Shown here: in pieces, positions 24,549-32,381 of the stretch
How positions within the stretch are numbered: the first letter of the stretch is position 1
Layout: every line of letters starts with the position of its first letter
NCBI RefSeq assembly: GCF_009831215.1
Contig: NZ_WUTW01000002.1
Location: 620,001 to 684,000, forward strand
Direction: 5' to 3'
Length of the DNA: 64,000 nt
Source of the DNA: Actinomadura rayongensis
Lineage (GTDB): Bacteria > Actinomycetota > Actinomycetes > Streptosporangiales > Streptosporangiaceae
Made by a program: the position numbers and the translations under genes
Notes under the pieces: model-generated
The model's input: only the letters and a program-made list of their open reading frames with translations
Database searches by the model: none
What the model was told of the DNA's origin: nothing

Positions 24549-27500
24549 TCAGTACGGCAGGTCGGACGCCGTCAGGCGCGCCACGGTCGCCGCCGTCACG
24601 TCCGCGCCCGCCAGCCGCGCCGCCTGCCGCGCGACGGTCTGCTCGAACAGCGTCCGGACCGTCCGCGCGTAGGCGAACGCCGGGTCGCCGCGCAGCGTCT
24701 CGAAGCGCGTGAGCAGTTCGGCGCGCAGTTCCTCGTCCAGGACGTAGAGGTCGCGCTCGGCGTAGTCCTGGAAGAGGCGGACGAGGTCGCGGTCGGCCAT
24801 GCCCTCGAACGTCAGGAGCCGTCCGAACTCGCCGCGGAACACCGGGTTGCCGGCGAGGAAGCCGTCCATCTCCGCCGACGGGCCGGTGCAGACCAGCATG
24901 AACCGGTCGCCGTGGGTGTGGAGGGCGGCGCGCAGCTCGTCCACGACGGCGGGCGCGCGGTCGAGCCGGTCCGCCTCCTGCACGACGAGCACGCCGCCGA
25001 GCGCCTGGTCGACCATCGCCGCCACGCGGGACTCGGTGTCGGCGCGGTCGCGGCCCGCCAGATGGACCGGACGGCACGCCACCACGTGCCCCGACGCCAG
25101 CAGCCCGAACGCCGCGTAGATCCCGCCGAGCAGGCCCGCCACGGTCGTCTTGCCCGTCCCCGGCGGGCCGGTGAACAGCAGGTGCAGCGGATCCTTGGCG
25201 CCGACCCCGTGCCGCAGCCGCTCGGCCGTCAGCTCGGCGTGCTCCACCAGCTCCCGGACGGCCTCCTTGACCTCTGTGAGGCCCGTCAGCGCGTCCAGCC
25301 GGGACAGGTAGCCGTCGATGTCGCCGGGCGGGCGCAGCGCGGGCTCGATGCTCTCGGCGACGCCCGCGAGGTCCTGCGCGCTCAGCACCAGCCGGTCCCG
25401 GGACGCCCCGGCACGCTCCAGATGGCGGCGGCACGCCTGGTCCAGGTACGCCTCGACCAGCCGCGCGTTGACGAGGTCGCCGGGGCCGCGCAGCCGGCCG
25501 AGGTCGGCGCGGGCCGCCTCCAGCGCGTCCGCGCCGACCGTGACGCGCCGCTCGTCGGCGAGGACGTGCAGCAGCATCATCCGGTTCTCGACGCCCGTGA
25601 AGTCGGGCAGCCGGTAGACGCGGAACGCCTCGGTCAGGCCCGGATGGTCCTGCCGGAGCCGCTGGTAGGCGCGCGGATCGCAGGTCGCCACCAGCGGCGT
25701 CGCGTTCGCCGGGTCGCGCCGGGCGCGCCGCACCGCCGCCGCCGCGCCCTGCGGATCGGACGAGCCGCCGATCGCCGCGTCGAACCGCTCGAACAGCACG
25801 GCCGGGCCGGTGCCGGTCAGCAGCGCCGCGAGCCGGTCCGGCGGCGCGCCCCGGACGTCCTCGGCCTCGTGGGCGCGCAGCGCGCCGTCGCCGTGGCCCG
25901 CGTCGGCCATCGTCAGCGCGATCAGCCGCGCCAGCCGCCGCTGCCCGGTGTGCGGCGACCCGACGAGCAGGACGCTCGGCACGCCCTGCTGCGGGCTCCC
26001 GTCCACGCGCGTCTCCTCGGCGACCTCGCCGGGCAGGCCGTTCCACGCCTCGATCCGCTCGCGGACCTCGCCGAGCAGGACGGCCGCGTCCTCCGGGCCG
26101 GACATGAACCCGATGCCGAACCGCTCGACGACGCGGCGCTCGCTGCGGTCGCTCGGCGGCGGGATCTTCTCGACGGGCGTCTCGGGCGCGGGCGTGTCGT
26201 CGAGGAAGTCGAAGTTCCCGACCATCGTCTCGGACATGATCCGCGTGCCCGGCGGGGGCTGGCGGGTCGTGGGCGGGGCGGGCTCGTCGTCGGCCGTGTC
26301 GGGCGCGGTGTCGTCCAGGCCGCCGGACAGGACGCGCGTGCGCGGCGGCCCCTGCGGCGCGCTCGGCGCGTTGCGGCGGCCGGGCGGGCCGTCCACCCGC
26401 GTGCCCTCGACGTCGAACGGCTCGTCCACGGCCGTGCCCGGCGGCTGCTGGTTCGCGACGGGCGGCATCGGCGGGCGCGGCACCCGCTGCGGCTCGGACG
26501 GACGCCGCGTCAACGGCTCGGGCACCTGCTGCGGCGACCCCGCCGGGGCGTAGCCGAGCGCGGTGTAGGGCGGCACGACGTCTCCGTCGCCGTCCGCGCC
26601 CTGCTGCCCGTCCGGCTGCGGCGCGCCGGGCTGATACGACGCCGCCTGCTGGCCACCGGAGCCCGGTGCGTCGGCGCCGGGCGCACCGTACGGAGGCCCG
26701 CCGCCGGGCACGCCCGAGCCCGGAACCCCGGGCTGCGCCCCGCCGTGACCGGGCGCACCGCCGCCCGCGCCCGGGATCCCCGGCTGGGGCGAACCGACGC
26801 CGGGCGCGCCCGAGCCGGGCTGCGGCCCGCCCGGTTGATGTGCGCCGGGACCGGACGCGCCGGGCTGCGGTCCGCCCGAGCCGGGCGCGCCAGCGGTGCC
26901 GGGGGCGCCAGGAACGCCGGGCGCGCCAGGAACGCCGGGGACGCCAGGAACGCCGGGGACGCCGGGGACGCCGGGGACGCCGGGGCGGCCGAAGCCGAGG
27001 GCCGTGTAGGGCGGGACGAAGCCGCCCTGGTCGGCGTCGTGCGGCGCGGCGTCGGACGCGGCGGGCTGCGCGTGGGCGCCGGGACGGTCGTCCGGCGGCG
27101 GAAGGTCCGCGCCGGGCGGGAAGCCGGGCTGCTGGTGCGCCGCCTGGTCCTGCGCGGCGACGGGCGGCTGCACGAACGGACGGTCCGGCTGCGCGGGCGC
27201 CGCGGCGGGCGCGCCCGGCGCGAAGCCCGGCTGCGACTGCGCGCTCTGCGGCGGCTGGGGCGGCTGCGGCGCGGCGGGCGGGCTCACCGTGCCGGTGCGG
27301 GCCGTCGCGCGGGCGCGGTCGCGGCCGACGAGCCCCGCGATGATCGCCGTCGGGACGGGGAAGCCGCGCGGCCGGGCGGGCATCCCCGCGAGCCGGCACC
27401 ACGCGAGGTCCAGTTCGTAGGCGGCGGCGAGCAGCGCCTCCTCACGGTCCCGGCCGCCGCGCCGCACCGCCGAGGCGAGCGGTTCGGCGAGGCGCAGGTC

Positions 27501-28688
27501 GTCCGGCCAGAGGCGGCGCAGGGGGTGGCCCGTCTGGTTCAGCACGGCCTGCACCGTGTAGCGGACCTCCGGGTCCAGCCACGGGACGATCGTCGCCGCC
27601 ATGTCGCCGCGCACGACCGACAGGTCCGCCGCGAGCAGCGCCGCCGCGATCAGGCGCGGTTCGATGAACGCGGGGTCGGACGGGTCGCCCGCGTGGTCGG
27701 TCAGCGTCTCGGCGAGCGAGTAGAACGCGTGCCGGAACCCGTCCCCCGGCGAGCCCTCGCCGCGCAGCGACGGCACGAGGTGCGGGGGGCAGCGCGTCAG
27801 CCACTGCTGGACGATCGCCTGGTCTCCGTAGGGCAGCGCCCCGTAGTCCACCGTCGGGTTGCTGAGCGTGGAGCCGAGGATCTCCAGCAGCGCGTCCGCC
27901 CGGACCTGGAACCGCGCGTCCTCGCGCAGCGCGCTCGCGACCGCCCACATCGTCCGCAGCACGACGACGGCCGCGTCCACCCGGCTGGCGCGCAGCCGCT
28001 CGGCGTACAGCGCGACCAGCGACTCCAGCGTCGGCGGGGTCAGCCAGCGCGGGCCGTCCACCTTCCGCAGCGGCTTGGCGCGGTAGGGCGCCCACAGGTC
28101 GAGCATCTGCCCGTCCAGGCGCGCGTCGTACACCGGCGCCGTCGCGCACCACATCAGCACGCCCCACGCCACGACCACCGTGGACGGCACCTGCGACGAG
28201 AACTCCGGCCACCAGTGCGGGTAGTCGGCGGCGGGCAGCGTCGCGGCGGACTCGACCGTCGCGCGCACCTGGGACGTCAGGTCGGACGGGAACCCGGTGC
28301 CGAGGAACGGCCGCGACACCGGCGGCTCGTAGGAGAAGTCCGGCCCGGCGGGCACGACGTGCGCGGGCAGCGGCGCGATCTGGCCCTGCTGCACCGGCCG
28401 CGCCCCGGCCCGTGCGACGGGCGACCGAGGCGGCGGGCACAGGTACCACTGGCCGTCGGACGGGTGCAGCCGGTACCAGCGCGCCCACGCGCCGAACAGC
28501 CAGCACGTCCCGTCGGGCAGCACGAGGACGCGCCCCGCGATCGCGTGCTGGCGCTGCTGCGGCGCCGCCCCCGGCCACCACTGAGCGGCGACCATCGCGC
28601 GCGTGTCGCGCTCGGCCGCCGCGAACGGATCGTCCCCCGCACGGGGGCTGGGCGGCGGAGCACTGCCATAGCCCGGTCCCCACACCAC
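24549..28688 (-). CDS. Giant multidomain AAA protein, EccA/CbxX-like, with collagen-like linker
   Basis: The 1379-residue protein has four regions. Residues 1-470 are mostly helical and unrecognised, with a Trp-rich start. Residues 470-870 are low complexity, rich in Pro, Gly and Gln, with a collagen-like stretch of GVPGVPG repeats near 566-601 and the motif VPPYTALG twice. Residues 880-1100 form a first AAA-like module whose P-loop is degenerate (GSPHTGQRR). Residues 1110-1379 form a canonical AAA module of the CbxX/CfxQ type seen in EccA, with Walker A GPPGTGKTT near 1174. Its Walker B reads VLVVQEAD, with Gln where Asp is usual. EccA-type ATPases act as cytosolic helpers of ESX substrates, so a link to the ESX loci on either side is plausible. 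The GTG start at 28688 lacks a clear ribosome site. Confidence 0.7.
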   Translation of the reverse strand: MVWGPGYGSAPPPSPRAGDDPFAAAERDTRAMVAAQWWPGAAPQQRQHAIAGRVLVLPDGTCWLFGAWARWYRLHPSDGQWYLCPPPRSPVARAGARPVQQGQIAPLPAHVVPAGPDFSYEPPVSRPFLGTGFPSDLTSQVRATVESAATLPAADYPHWWPEFSSQVPSTVVVAWGVLMWCATAPVYDARLDGQMLDLWAPYRAKPLRKVDGPRWLTPPTLESLVALYAERLRASRVDAAVVVLRTMWAVASALREDARFQVRADALLEILGSTLSNPTVDYGALPYGDQAIVQQWLTRCPPHLVPSLRGEGSPGDGFRHAFYSLAETLTDHAGDPSDPAFIEPRLIAAALLAADLSVVRGDMAATIVPWLDPEVRYTVQAVLNQTGHPLRRLWPDDLRLAEPLASAVRRGGRDREEALLAAAYELDLAWCRLAGMPARPRGFPVPTAIIAGLVGRDRARATARTGTVSPPAAPQPPQPPQSAQSQPGFAPGAPAAAPAQPDRPFVQPPVAAQDQAAHQQPGFPPGADLPPPDDRPGAHAQPAASDAAPHDADQGGFVPPYTALGFGRPGVPGVPGVPGVPGVPGVPGAPGVPGAPGTAGAPGSGGPQPGASGPGAHQPGGPQPGSGAPGVGSPQPGIPGAGGGAPGHGGAQPGVPGSGVPGGGPPYGAPGADAPGSGGQQAASYQPGAPQPDGQQGADGDGDVVPPYTALGYAPAGSPQQVPEPLTRRPSEPQRVPRPPMPPVANQQPPGTAVDEPFDVEGTRVDGPPGRRNAPSAPQGPPRTRVLSGGLDDTAPDTADDEPAPPTTRQPPPGTRIMSETMVGNFDFLDDTPAPETPVEKIPPPSDRSERRVVERFGIGFMSGPEDAAVLLGEVRERIEAWNGLPGEVAEETRVDGSPQQGVPSVLLVGSPHTGQRRLARLIALTMADAGHGDGALRAHEAEDVRGAPPDRLAALLTGTGPAVLFERFDAAIGGSSDPQGAAAAVRRARRDPANATPLVATCDPRAYQRLRQDHPGLTEAFRVYRLPDFTGVENRMMLLHVLADERRVTVGADALEAARADLGRLRGPGDLVNARLVEAYLDQACRRHLERAGASRDRLVLSAQDLAGVAESIEPALRPPGDIDGYLSRLDALTGLTEVKEAVRELVEHAELTAERLRHGVGAKDPLHLLFTGPPGTGKTTVAGLLGGIYAAFGLLASGHVVACRPVHLAGRDRADTESRVAAMVDQALGGVLVVQEADRLDRAPAVVDELRAALHTHGDRFMLVCTGPSAEMDGFLAGNPVFRGEFGRLLTFEGMADRDLVRLFQDYAERDLYVLDEELRAELLTRFETLRGDPAFAYARTVRTLFEQTVARQAARLAGADVTAATVARLTASDLPY
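26890..26990. repeat. Collagen-like 9-bp coding repeats
   Basis: Short degenerate units of nine bases (such as GCCGGGGAC and GCCAGGAAC) repeat in tandem and encode Gly-Val-Pro and Gly-Ala-Pro triplets on the minus strand, inside the AAA gene. Such tracts change length easily by slippage. Confidence 0.75.
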
Positions 28689-28727
28689 GCGGCCAATGGT
28701 GCCAGACGCCGGACTTGCCCAGTTACG

Positions 28728-29252
28728 TCAACGCCAGTCGGCCCGCGCGTGCCGTTCCGCCTTCTCCATGTAGACCTTCGGGGTGTAGTCGAGGACGAGT
28801 CGGTCGTCGTCGGTCAGTTCGCGGACGACCTTCCCCGGCGTCCCGGCCACCAGGACCCCGGACGGGATCTGCTTGCCCGGCGTCACCAGCGCGCCCGCCG
28901 CGACCAGCGTGTGCGCCCCGATCCGCGCGCCGTTCAGCACGATCGCGCCGATGCCGATCAGCGCGCCGGTCTCCACGTGCGCGCCGTGGACCATCGCCTT
29001 GTGGCCGAGGCTGACGCGGTCCTCCAGCACGGCGGGCATCCCCGGATCGGCGTGCAGGCAGCTCAGGTCCTGGATGTTGACCTCGTCGCCGACGACGATC
29101 TCCTCGTCGTCGCCGCGCAGCACCGAGCCGTACCAGACGTTCGCGCGCCGTCCGAGCCGCACCCGGCCGACCACGACGGCGCCCGGCGCGATCCACGCCT
29201 CCGGATGGATGTCGGGCGTGTGCTCGTCCAGTGATCCCACATAGCTGCTCAT
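28728..29252 (-). CDS. Gamma-carbonic anhydrase family protein
   Basis: This 174-residue left-handed beta-helix protein has hexapeptide repeats (APGAVVVGRVRLGRRANVWY). The family contains gamma-class carbonic anhydrases and PaaY-type thioesterases. Zinc ligands are visible as His residues in LSCLHADPG, GHKAM and VHGAHVE. The second half shows the usual AHTLVAAGALVTPGKQIPSG followed by GVLVAGTPGKVVREL. ATG at 29252 is preceded on its strand by TACGAT exactly seven bases upstream and has no ribosome site, so the gene is probably leaderless. It could hydrate CO2 or be one of the many family members of unknown activity. Confidence 0.85.
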   Translation of the reverse strand: MSSYVGSLDEHTPDIHPEAWIAPGAVVVGRVRLGRRANVWYGSVLRGDDEEIVVGDEVNIQDLSCLHADPGMPAVLEDRVSLGHKAMVHGAHVETGALIGIGAIVLNGARIGAHTLVAAGALVTPGKQIPSGVLVAGTPGKVVRELTDDDRLVLDYTPKVYMEKAERHARADWR

Positions 29253-29535
29253 GGGCGCGATCGTAGGGCGCCCATACCGCCGGAGGGCGCCTCCCGTCCG
29301 GCGAACCCGGCGAGATCTACGGAAATTCGATAGTTTGTGGGCTCGTCCCGGATGAAGAAGCGGCAGCAAGAAGGATGTTCCGGTTGCGCGAACAGGGGCG
29401 GACCGGACAAGGTCGAAGGTGCCGTTCTCTCACGTGGCGTCCGTCCCGCCCGGGACGGCCCGGATCGCAGGCGGGGCGGCGAGGACCGCAACCGAACCCC
29501 GGCGGGGCCACCCCGCCGACGACCCCCAAGGCATC

Positions 29536-30531
29536 ATGAGCAACGAAGCGGAAATCCTGCCGAACCTCCAGCGCGAGGAGAACTTCGAGATCGTCATGCG
29601 CGGCTACAACCGCCGCCATGTCGACGAGTACATCGCCCGTTGCCAGAGCAAGCTCCGCGAGCAGGAGGTCCGGCTCGCCCGCGCGCTCAGCGAGGTGGAG
29701 AACGTCCGCCGCGAGATGGCGGAGGTCCGCGAGGCCCGCAAGCCCACCGGCGACGACCTGAGCGACCGCCTCAAGCAGATCATCAACCTGGCCGAGGACG
29801 AGGCCAAGGACAAGGTCGCCGAGGCCAAGGCCAAGGGCGAGCAGATCCGCGACGACGCCGAGCGCGAGTCCCAGCGCATCATCGACGACGCCCGCTCGCA
29901 CGCCGAGCGCGACCTCGGCCAGGCCCGGGAGAAGGCCGAGCAGGTCCTCGCGGCGGCCAAGAAGGAGGCCGACAGCGTCCTGACCTCGGCCAAGACCGAG
30001 GCCGAGCAGACCGTCACCACGGCGCGGCTGGAGGCCGAGCGCACGCTGACCTCCGCCGAACGGCGCGCCAGCGTGATCAACGACGGCGCCACGCAGCGGC
30101 TCACCCAGCTCACCCGCAACCACACGCAGGCGCTGCAGCGGCTCACCGAGATCAGCGAGACGCTGCACCGGCTGCTGACGGCCGAGAACGAGGCGGGGCC
30201 GCTGGAGAAGATGGTCGAGGACGCCGTCAAGCAGCCGATCCCGCGCAAGGCCCCGGCGCAGCCCGCCGCCGCCGCTCCGGCCGCCGCCAAGCCGGCGCCC
30301 GCCCCGGCTCCGGCGCCCAAGCACGCGGCGGTCCCGGCCGCGCGTCCGGCCGCCGCGCCCGTCCCGGCGGGGTCGGTGCCCCCGGCGCAGCCCGCCGCGT
30401 CCCGGCCGGATCCGGACGCGACCGTGACCGACACGCCGTCCCCGGCCGCGGCGAAGACGCCGCCGTCGGCTCCGTCCCGTCCGGAGGCGGACGCCGACGG
30501 ACCGCAGCAGCGCCCGGCCGACGGGGCCTGA
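29536..30531 (+). CDS. DivIVA-like coiled-coil protein
   Basis: This 331-residue protein starts MSNEAEILPN and has a DivIVA N-terminal motif (FEIVMRGYNRRHVDEYIARC), the region that senses membrane curvature at poles and septa. A long coiled coil runs from about 45 to 225 (AEDEAKDKVAEAKAKGEQIR and similar heptads). The C-terminal 90 residues are low complexity, Pro- and Ala-rich. Actinomycete relatives take part in polar growth or scaffold cell-envelope enzymes; this one is shorter and less typical than Wag31. ATG at 29536 has an AAGG site. It stands alone, ending in a hairpin terminator. Confidence 0.8.
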   Translation: MSNEAEILPNLQREENFEIVMRGYNRRHVDEYIARCQSKLREQEVRLARALSEVENVRREMAEVREARKPTGDDLSDRLKQIINLAEDEAKDKVAEAKAKGEQIRDDAERESQRIIDDARSHAERDLGQAREKAEQVLAAAKKEADSVLTSAKTEAEQTVTTARLEAERTLTSAERRASVINDGATQRLTQLTRNHTQALQRLTEISETLHRLLTAENEAGPLEKMVEDAVKQPIPRKAPAQPAAAAPAAAKPAPAPAPAPKHAAVPAARPAAAPVPAGSVPPAQPAASRPDPDATVTDTPSPAAAKTPPSAPSRPEADADGPQQRPADGA

Positions 30532-30538
30532 CCGGTTC

Positions 30539-30570
30539 GGACGGTCCGGATCTCGCGGTCCGGGCCGTCC
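30539..30570 (+). terminator. Terminator of the DivIVA-like gene
   Basis: GGACGG TCCGGA pairs with TCCGGG CCGTCC to give a 12-bp stem with one G-T pair and an 8-base loop, starting eight bases after the stop. Confidence 0.6.
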
Positions 30571-30589
30571 GCCCTCCCGGGGAGGGACG

Positions 30590-30783
30590 ATGCGTCCGAT
30601 CCGCACGCTCGGCGACCAGGTGCTGCGCACCGCCTGCGATCCCGTCCGGACGTTCGACACCGCGTTGCAGCGACTCGTGGACGACATGTTCGCGGCGCGC
30701 GCTGCCTGCACCACGAGTGCGGCCACTTGGCGGGCGAGGTCTACATCGACACGCTGACGGGCGAGGCCCGCCGCGTCGGCTGA
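30590..30783 (+). pseudogene. Peptide deformylase remnant with internal deletion
   Basis: The first 37 codons from ATG 30590 read MRPIRTLGDQVLRTACDPVR and on to VDDMFAAR, the normal N-terminus of peptide deformylase, with a good GGAGGG site upstream. The next recognisable stretch is in another frame: CLHHECGHLAGEVYIDTLTG, the HExxH zinc motif and C-terminus of the same enzyme, ending at TGA 30781-30783. The middle, including the GxGxAAxQ and EGCLS motifs, is missing, about 90 codons. The join falls in GCGCGC around 30695-30705. The product cannot be active. A functional copy must exist elsewhere because the enzyme is essential. Confidence 0.8.
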
Positions 30784-30787
30784 CGCG

Positions 30788-31213
30788 TCACTTCCAGCGG
30801 ACGGACCGCTGCTTCTTGACGTCGGACCGGCGCTTCTTGTTCTCCAGCCGGCGCTCGTTGATGCCGCGCGGGATCTTCTTCGGAATGCGCTTCTTCGGCG
30901 GCGGCGCGATGGCGTCCCCGAGAACGGCGGCGAGCCGCGCCTTCGCCGCGTCCCGGTTGCGGAGCTGCGACCGGTATTCCTCGGCGCGAATGGTGAGCAC
31001 GCCCCGCACGAGCCGTCCGGCCAGCCGTTCCAGCGCCCGCCGCCGCAACGGCTCGGGCAACGACGGCGAGTTCGCCACGTCGAACGACAACTCGGCGGCC
31101 GTGGCACTGGTGTTCACATGCTGCCCGCCCGGCCCCGACGACCGCGAGAAACGCCAGCTCAGCTCGGTCTCCGGAATCGAGACCGAGCCGCGCACCCGAA
31201 CATCACCCGCCAT
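30788..31213 (-). CDS. arfB: Alternative ribosome-rescue factor ArfB (YaeJ)
   Basis: This 141-residue protein hydrolyses peptidyl-tRNA on stalled ribosomes. The catalytic GGQ is present in RSSGPGGQHVNTSATAAELS (about residues 24-42). A C-terminal tail very rich in Lys and Arg (PPPKKRIPKKIPRGINERRL, then KKQRSVRWK) is the part that enters the empty mRNA channel. ATG at 31213 gives the standard length; there is a G-rich stretch upstream. Family members with GGQ but without codon-recognition domains are distinguished from release factors by this length. Confidence 0.92.
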   Translation of the reverse strand: MAGDVRVRGSVSIPETELSWRFSRSSGPGGQHVNTSATAAELSFDVANSPSLPEPLRRRALERLAGRLVRGVLTIRAEEYRSQLRNRDAAKARLAAVLGDAIAPPPKKRIPKKIPRGINERRLENKKRRSDVKKQRSVRWK

Positions 31214-31295
31214 ACCCCCCAGTATCCCCACCCGAGCCCACCCATGTCTCCCCAATATCCCTCTCGGGGGTCGAGGCTGCGCGCCGGGCCGATCG

Positions 31296-31790
31296 TCAGG
31301 TCTCTTGCGCCGTTTCGCCGGGGTGCCGCAGACACGGCGACGAGACGATGACCGTGACTCTCGGCTGTCCATCGCCGAGGACGATTCCGCCGATCACCGC
31401 TCCATAACCTCCGCCCGGAGCCTCGATCACCAGCTCGTTCGCGTCGACGGAGGCCGTCCGGGGCGTCCAGCCCATGTCCGCCAGCCGCGCGCCGACCTGA
31501 GCCAAGGCCGGACGAACGTCGTCCGGCGTCTTCAGATCGGCGTAGTCGATGTACATCATCACGTAAGGGCTGTAGTCCACGAACCACGGACGGGACGCCG
31601 CTTCGGCGGGCTCACCGCTGACCGGATTGGCGACCTCGACCTCGTCGCACGGCTGCGGGCTGACGTCCTCCGGCGCCTTTCCCAGCACGCCGTATCCGTT
31701 CAACGCGTCCGCGATGTCCCGCGCGCACGCGGCCACCTTCTCCGCCGCGACCTCGGGATGCTCAGTGCGCATGAGACCGTCGCCGCTCAT
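31296..31790 (-). CDS. Small soluble protein, paralogue of the lipoprotein before it (candidate immunity protein)
   Basis: This 164-residue protein was not assigned to a named family. It shares a pattern with the adjacent lipoprotein: an N-terminal helix, one Cys in the first third (SPQPCDEV), a central alpha/beta part, and a closing SPCLRHPG that matches AGCFKHPH in the lipoprotein. No signal peptide or lipobox is present, so this member should be cytoplasmic unless carried out otherwise. It is the last gene of the seven-gene ESX-like operon, 18 bases behind the lipoprotein. In effector operons such paired small proteins are often immunity factors or chaperones. That reading is inference from gene order. 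Confidence 0.55.
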   Translation of the reverse strand: MSGDGLMRTEHPEVAAEKVAACARDIADALNGYGVLGKAPEDVSPQPCDEVEVANPVSGEPAEAASRPWFVDYSPYVMMYIDYADLKTPDDVRPALAQVGARLADMGWTPRTASVDANELVIEAPGGGYGAVIGGIVLGDGQPRVTVIVSSPCLRHPGETAQET

Positions 31791-31808
31791 CCTGCCCCCT
31801 CCGGCCCG

Positions 31809-32381
31809 TCACGCATGCGGATGCTTGAAACAACCGGCATCGAACCTGATGGTGGCCTCAAGCCCGTCCACTCCGCCGGGACCTGTCGGACCTGTCATCG
31901 TCACTACGCTCACGCCGTTCTTCTTGCCACGGAATCCGCCGTAGGCGCCGCTCGTGAGACGAACATCCTTCAATTCCCATCCGCCCGCGGAGCGAAGCCG
32001 ATCGGTCAGCGTCCGGAAAACCTGCTCCGATTCCGCATACGAGGACACGGAGTAGACCAGGCCCGATCCGACAGAGTAGACGTTGTAGCGAACGTGCCAC
32101 GGGTCGTTCGCCATGGGCCGCACCTGCTTCTCGGAGTTCAGGCCCGTGTCGCAGAACTGAAAGCCCACCTCCGGGTGGCCTTTCGGCTTGCGCGGCAGGT
32201 TGCGGACGACCTCATCGATGACGGCGGTCATCGTCCGTCCCGCTTCGGCGGGGTTGCGTTCCGGCATTTTGGCGCTGGTGGGATCGCACGCCGCCAGCGC
32301 GGCCGTCACACCGGCCAGCGCCGCCGAAACCGCGATTCGCGCGGCCCAAAACGAGCGCCACCGCAATCCGATATTCGTCAA
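31809..32381 (-). CDS. Lipoprotein, candidate immunity protein for the DUF1023 hydrolase
   Basis: This 190-residue protein has a signal peptide with lipobox LAAC (Cys near residue 32) and a soluble domain with two Cys (FQFCDTG and AGCFKHPH) that would form a disulfide outside. It starts with ATGA overlapping the stop of the alpha/beta hydrolase, so the two are translationally coupled. It resembles the next gene, lacking only the lipobox there. Export to the outer membrane face would put it where a secreted hydrolase could harm the producer, so a protective role is plausible but unproven. Confidence 0.6.
   Translation of the reverse strand: MTNIGLRWRSFWAARIAVSAALAGVTAALAACDPTSAKMPERNPAEAGRTMTAVIDEVVRNLPRKPKGHPEVGFQFCDTGLNSEKQVRPMANDPWHVRYNVYSVGSGLVYSVSSYAESEQVFRTLTDRLRSAGGWELKDVRLTSGAYGGFRGKKNGVSVVTMTGPTGPGGVDGLEATIRFDAGCFKHPHA

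Noticed and set aside
26890..26990. CRISPR-like array
   Set aside because: The repeats are contiguous 9-base coding triplets without spacers, inside a protein gene. No CRISPR array or cas gene was seen anywhere in the window.
24495..29234. Plus-strand frame of about 1,580 codons opposite the AAA gene
   Set aside because: Composition is dominated by Arg, Gly and Val and no domain is visible. The minus-strand frame has AAA motifs and correct codon bias.
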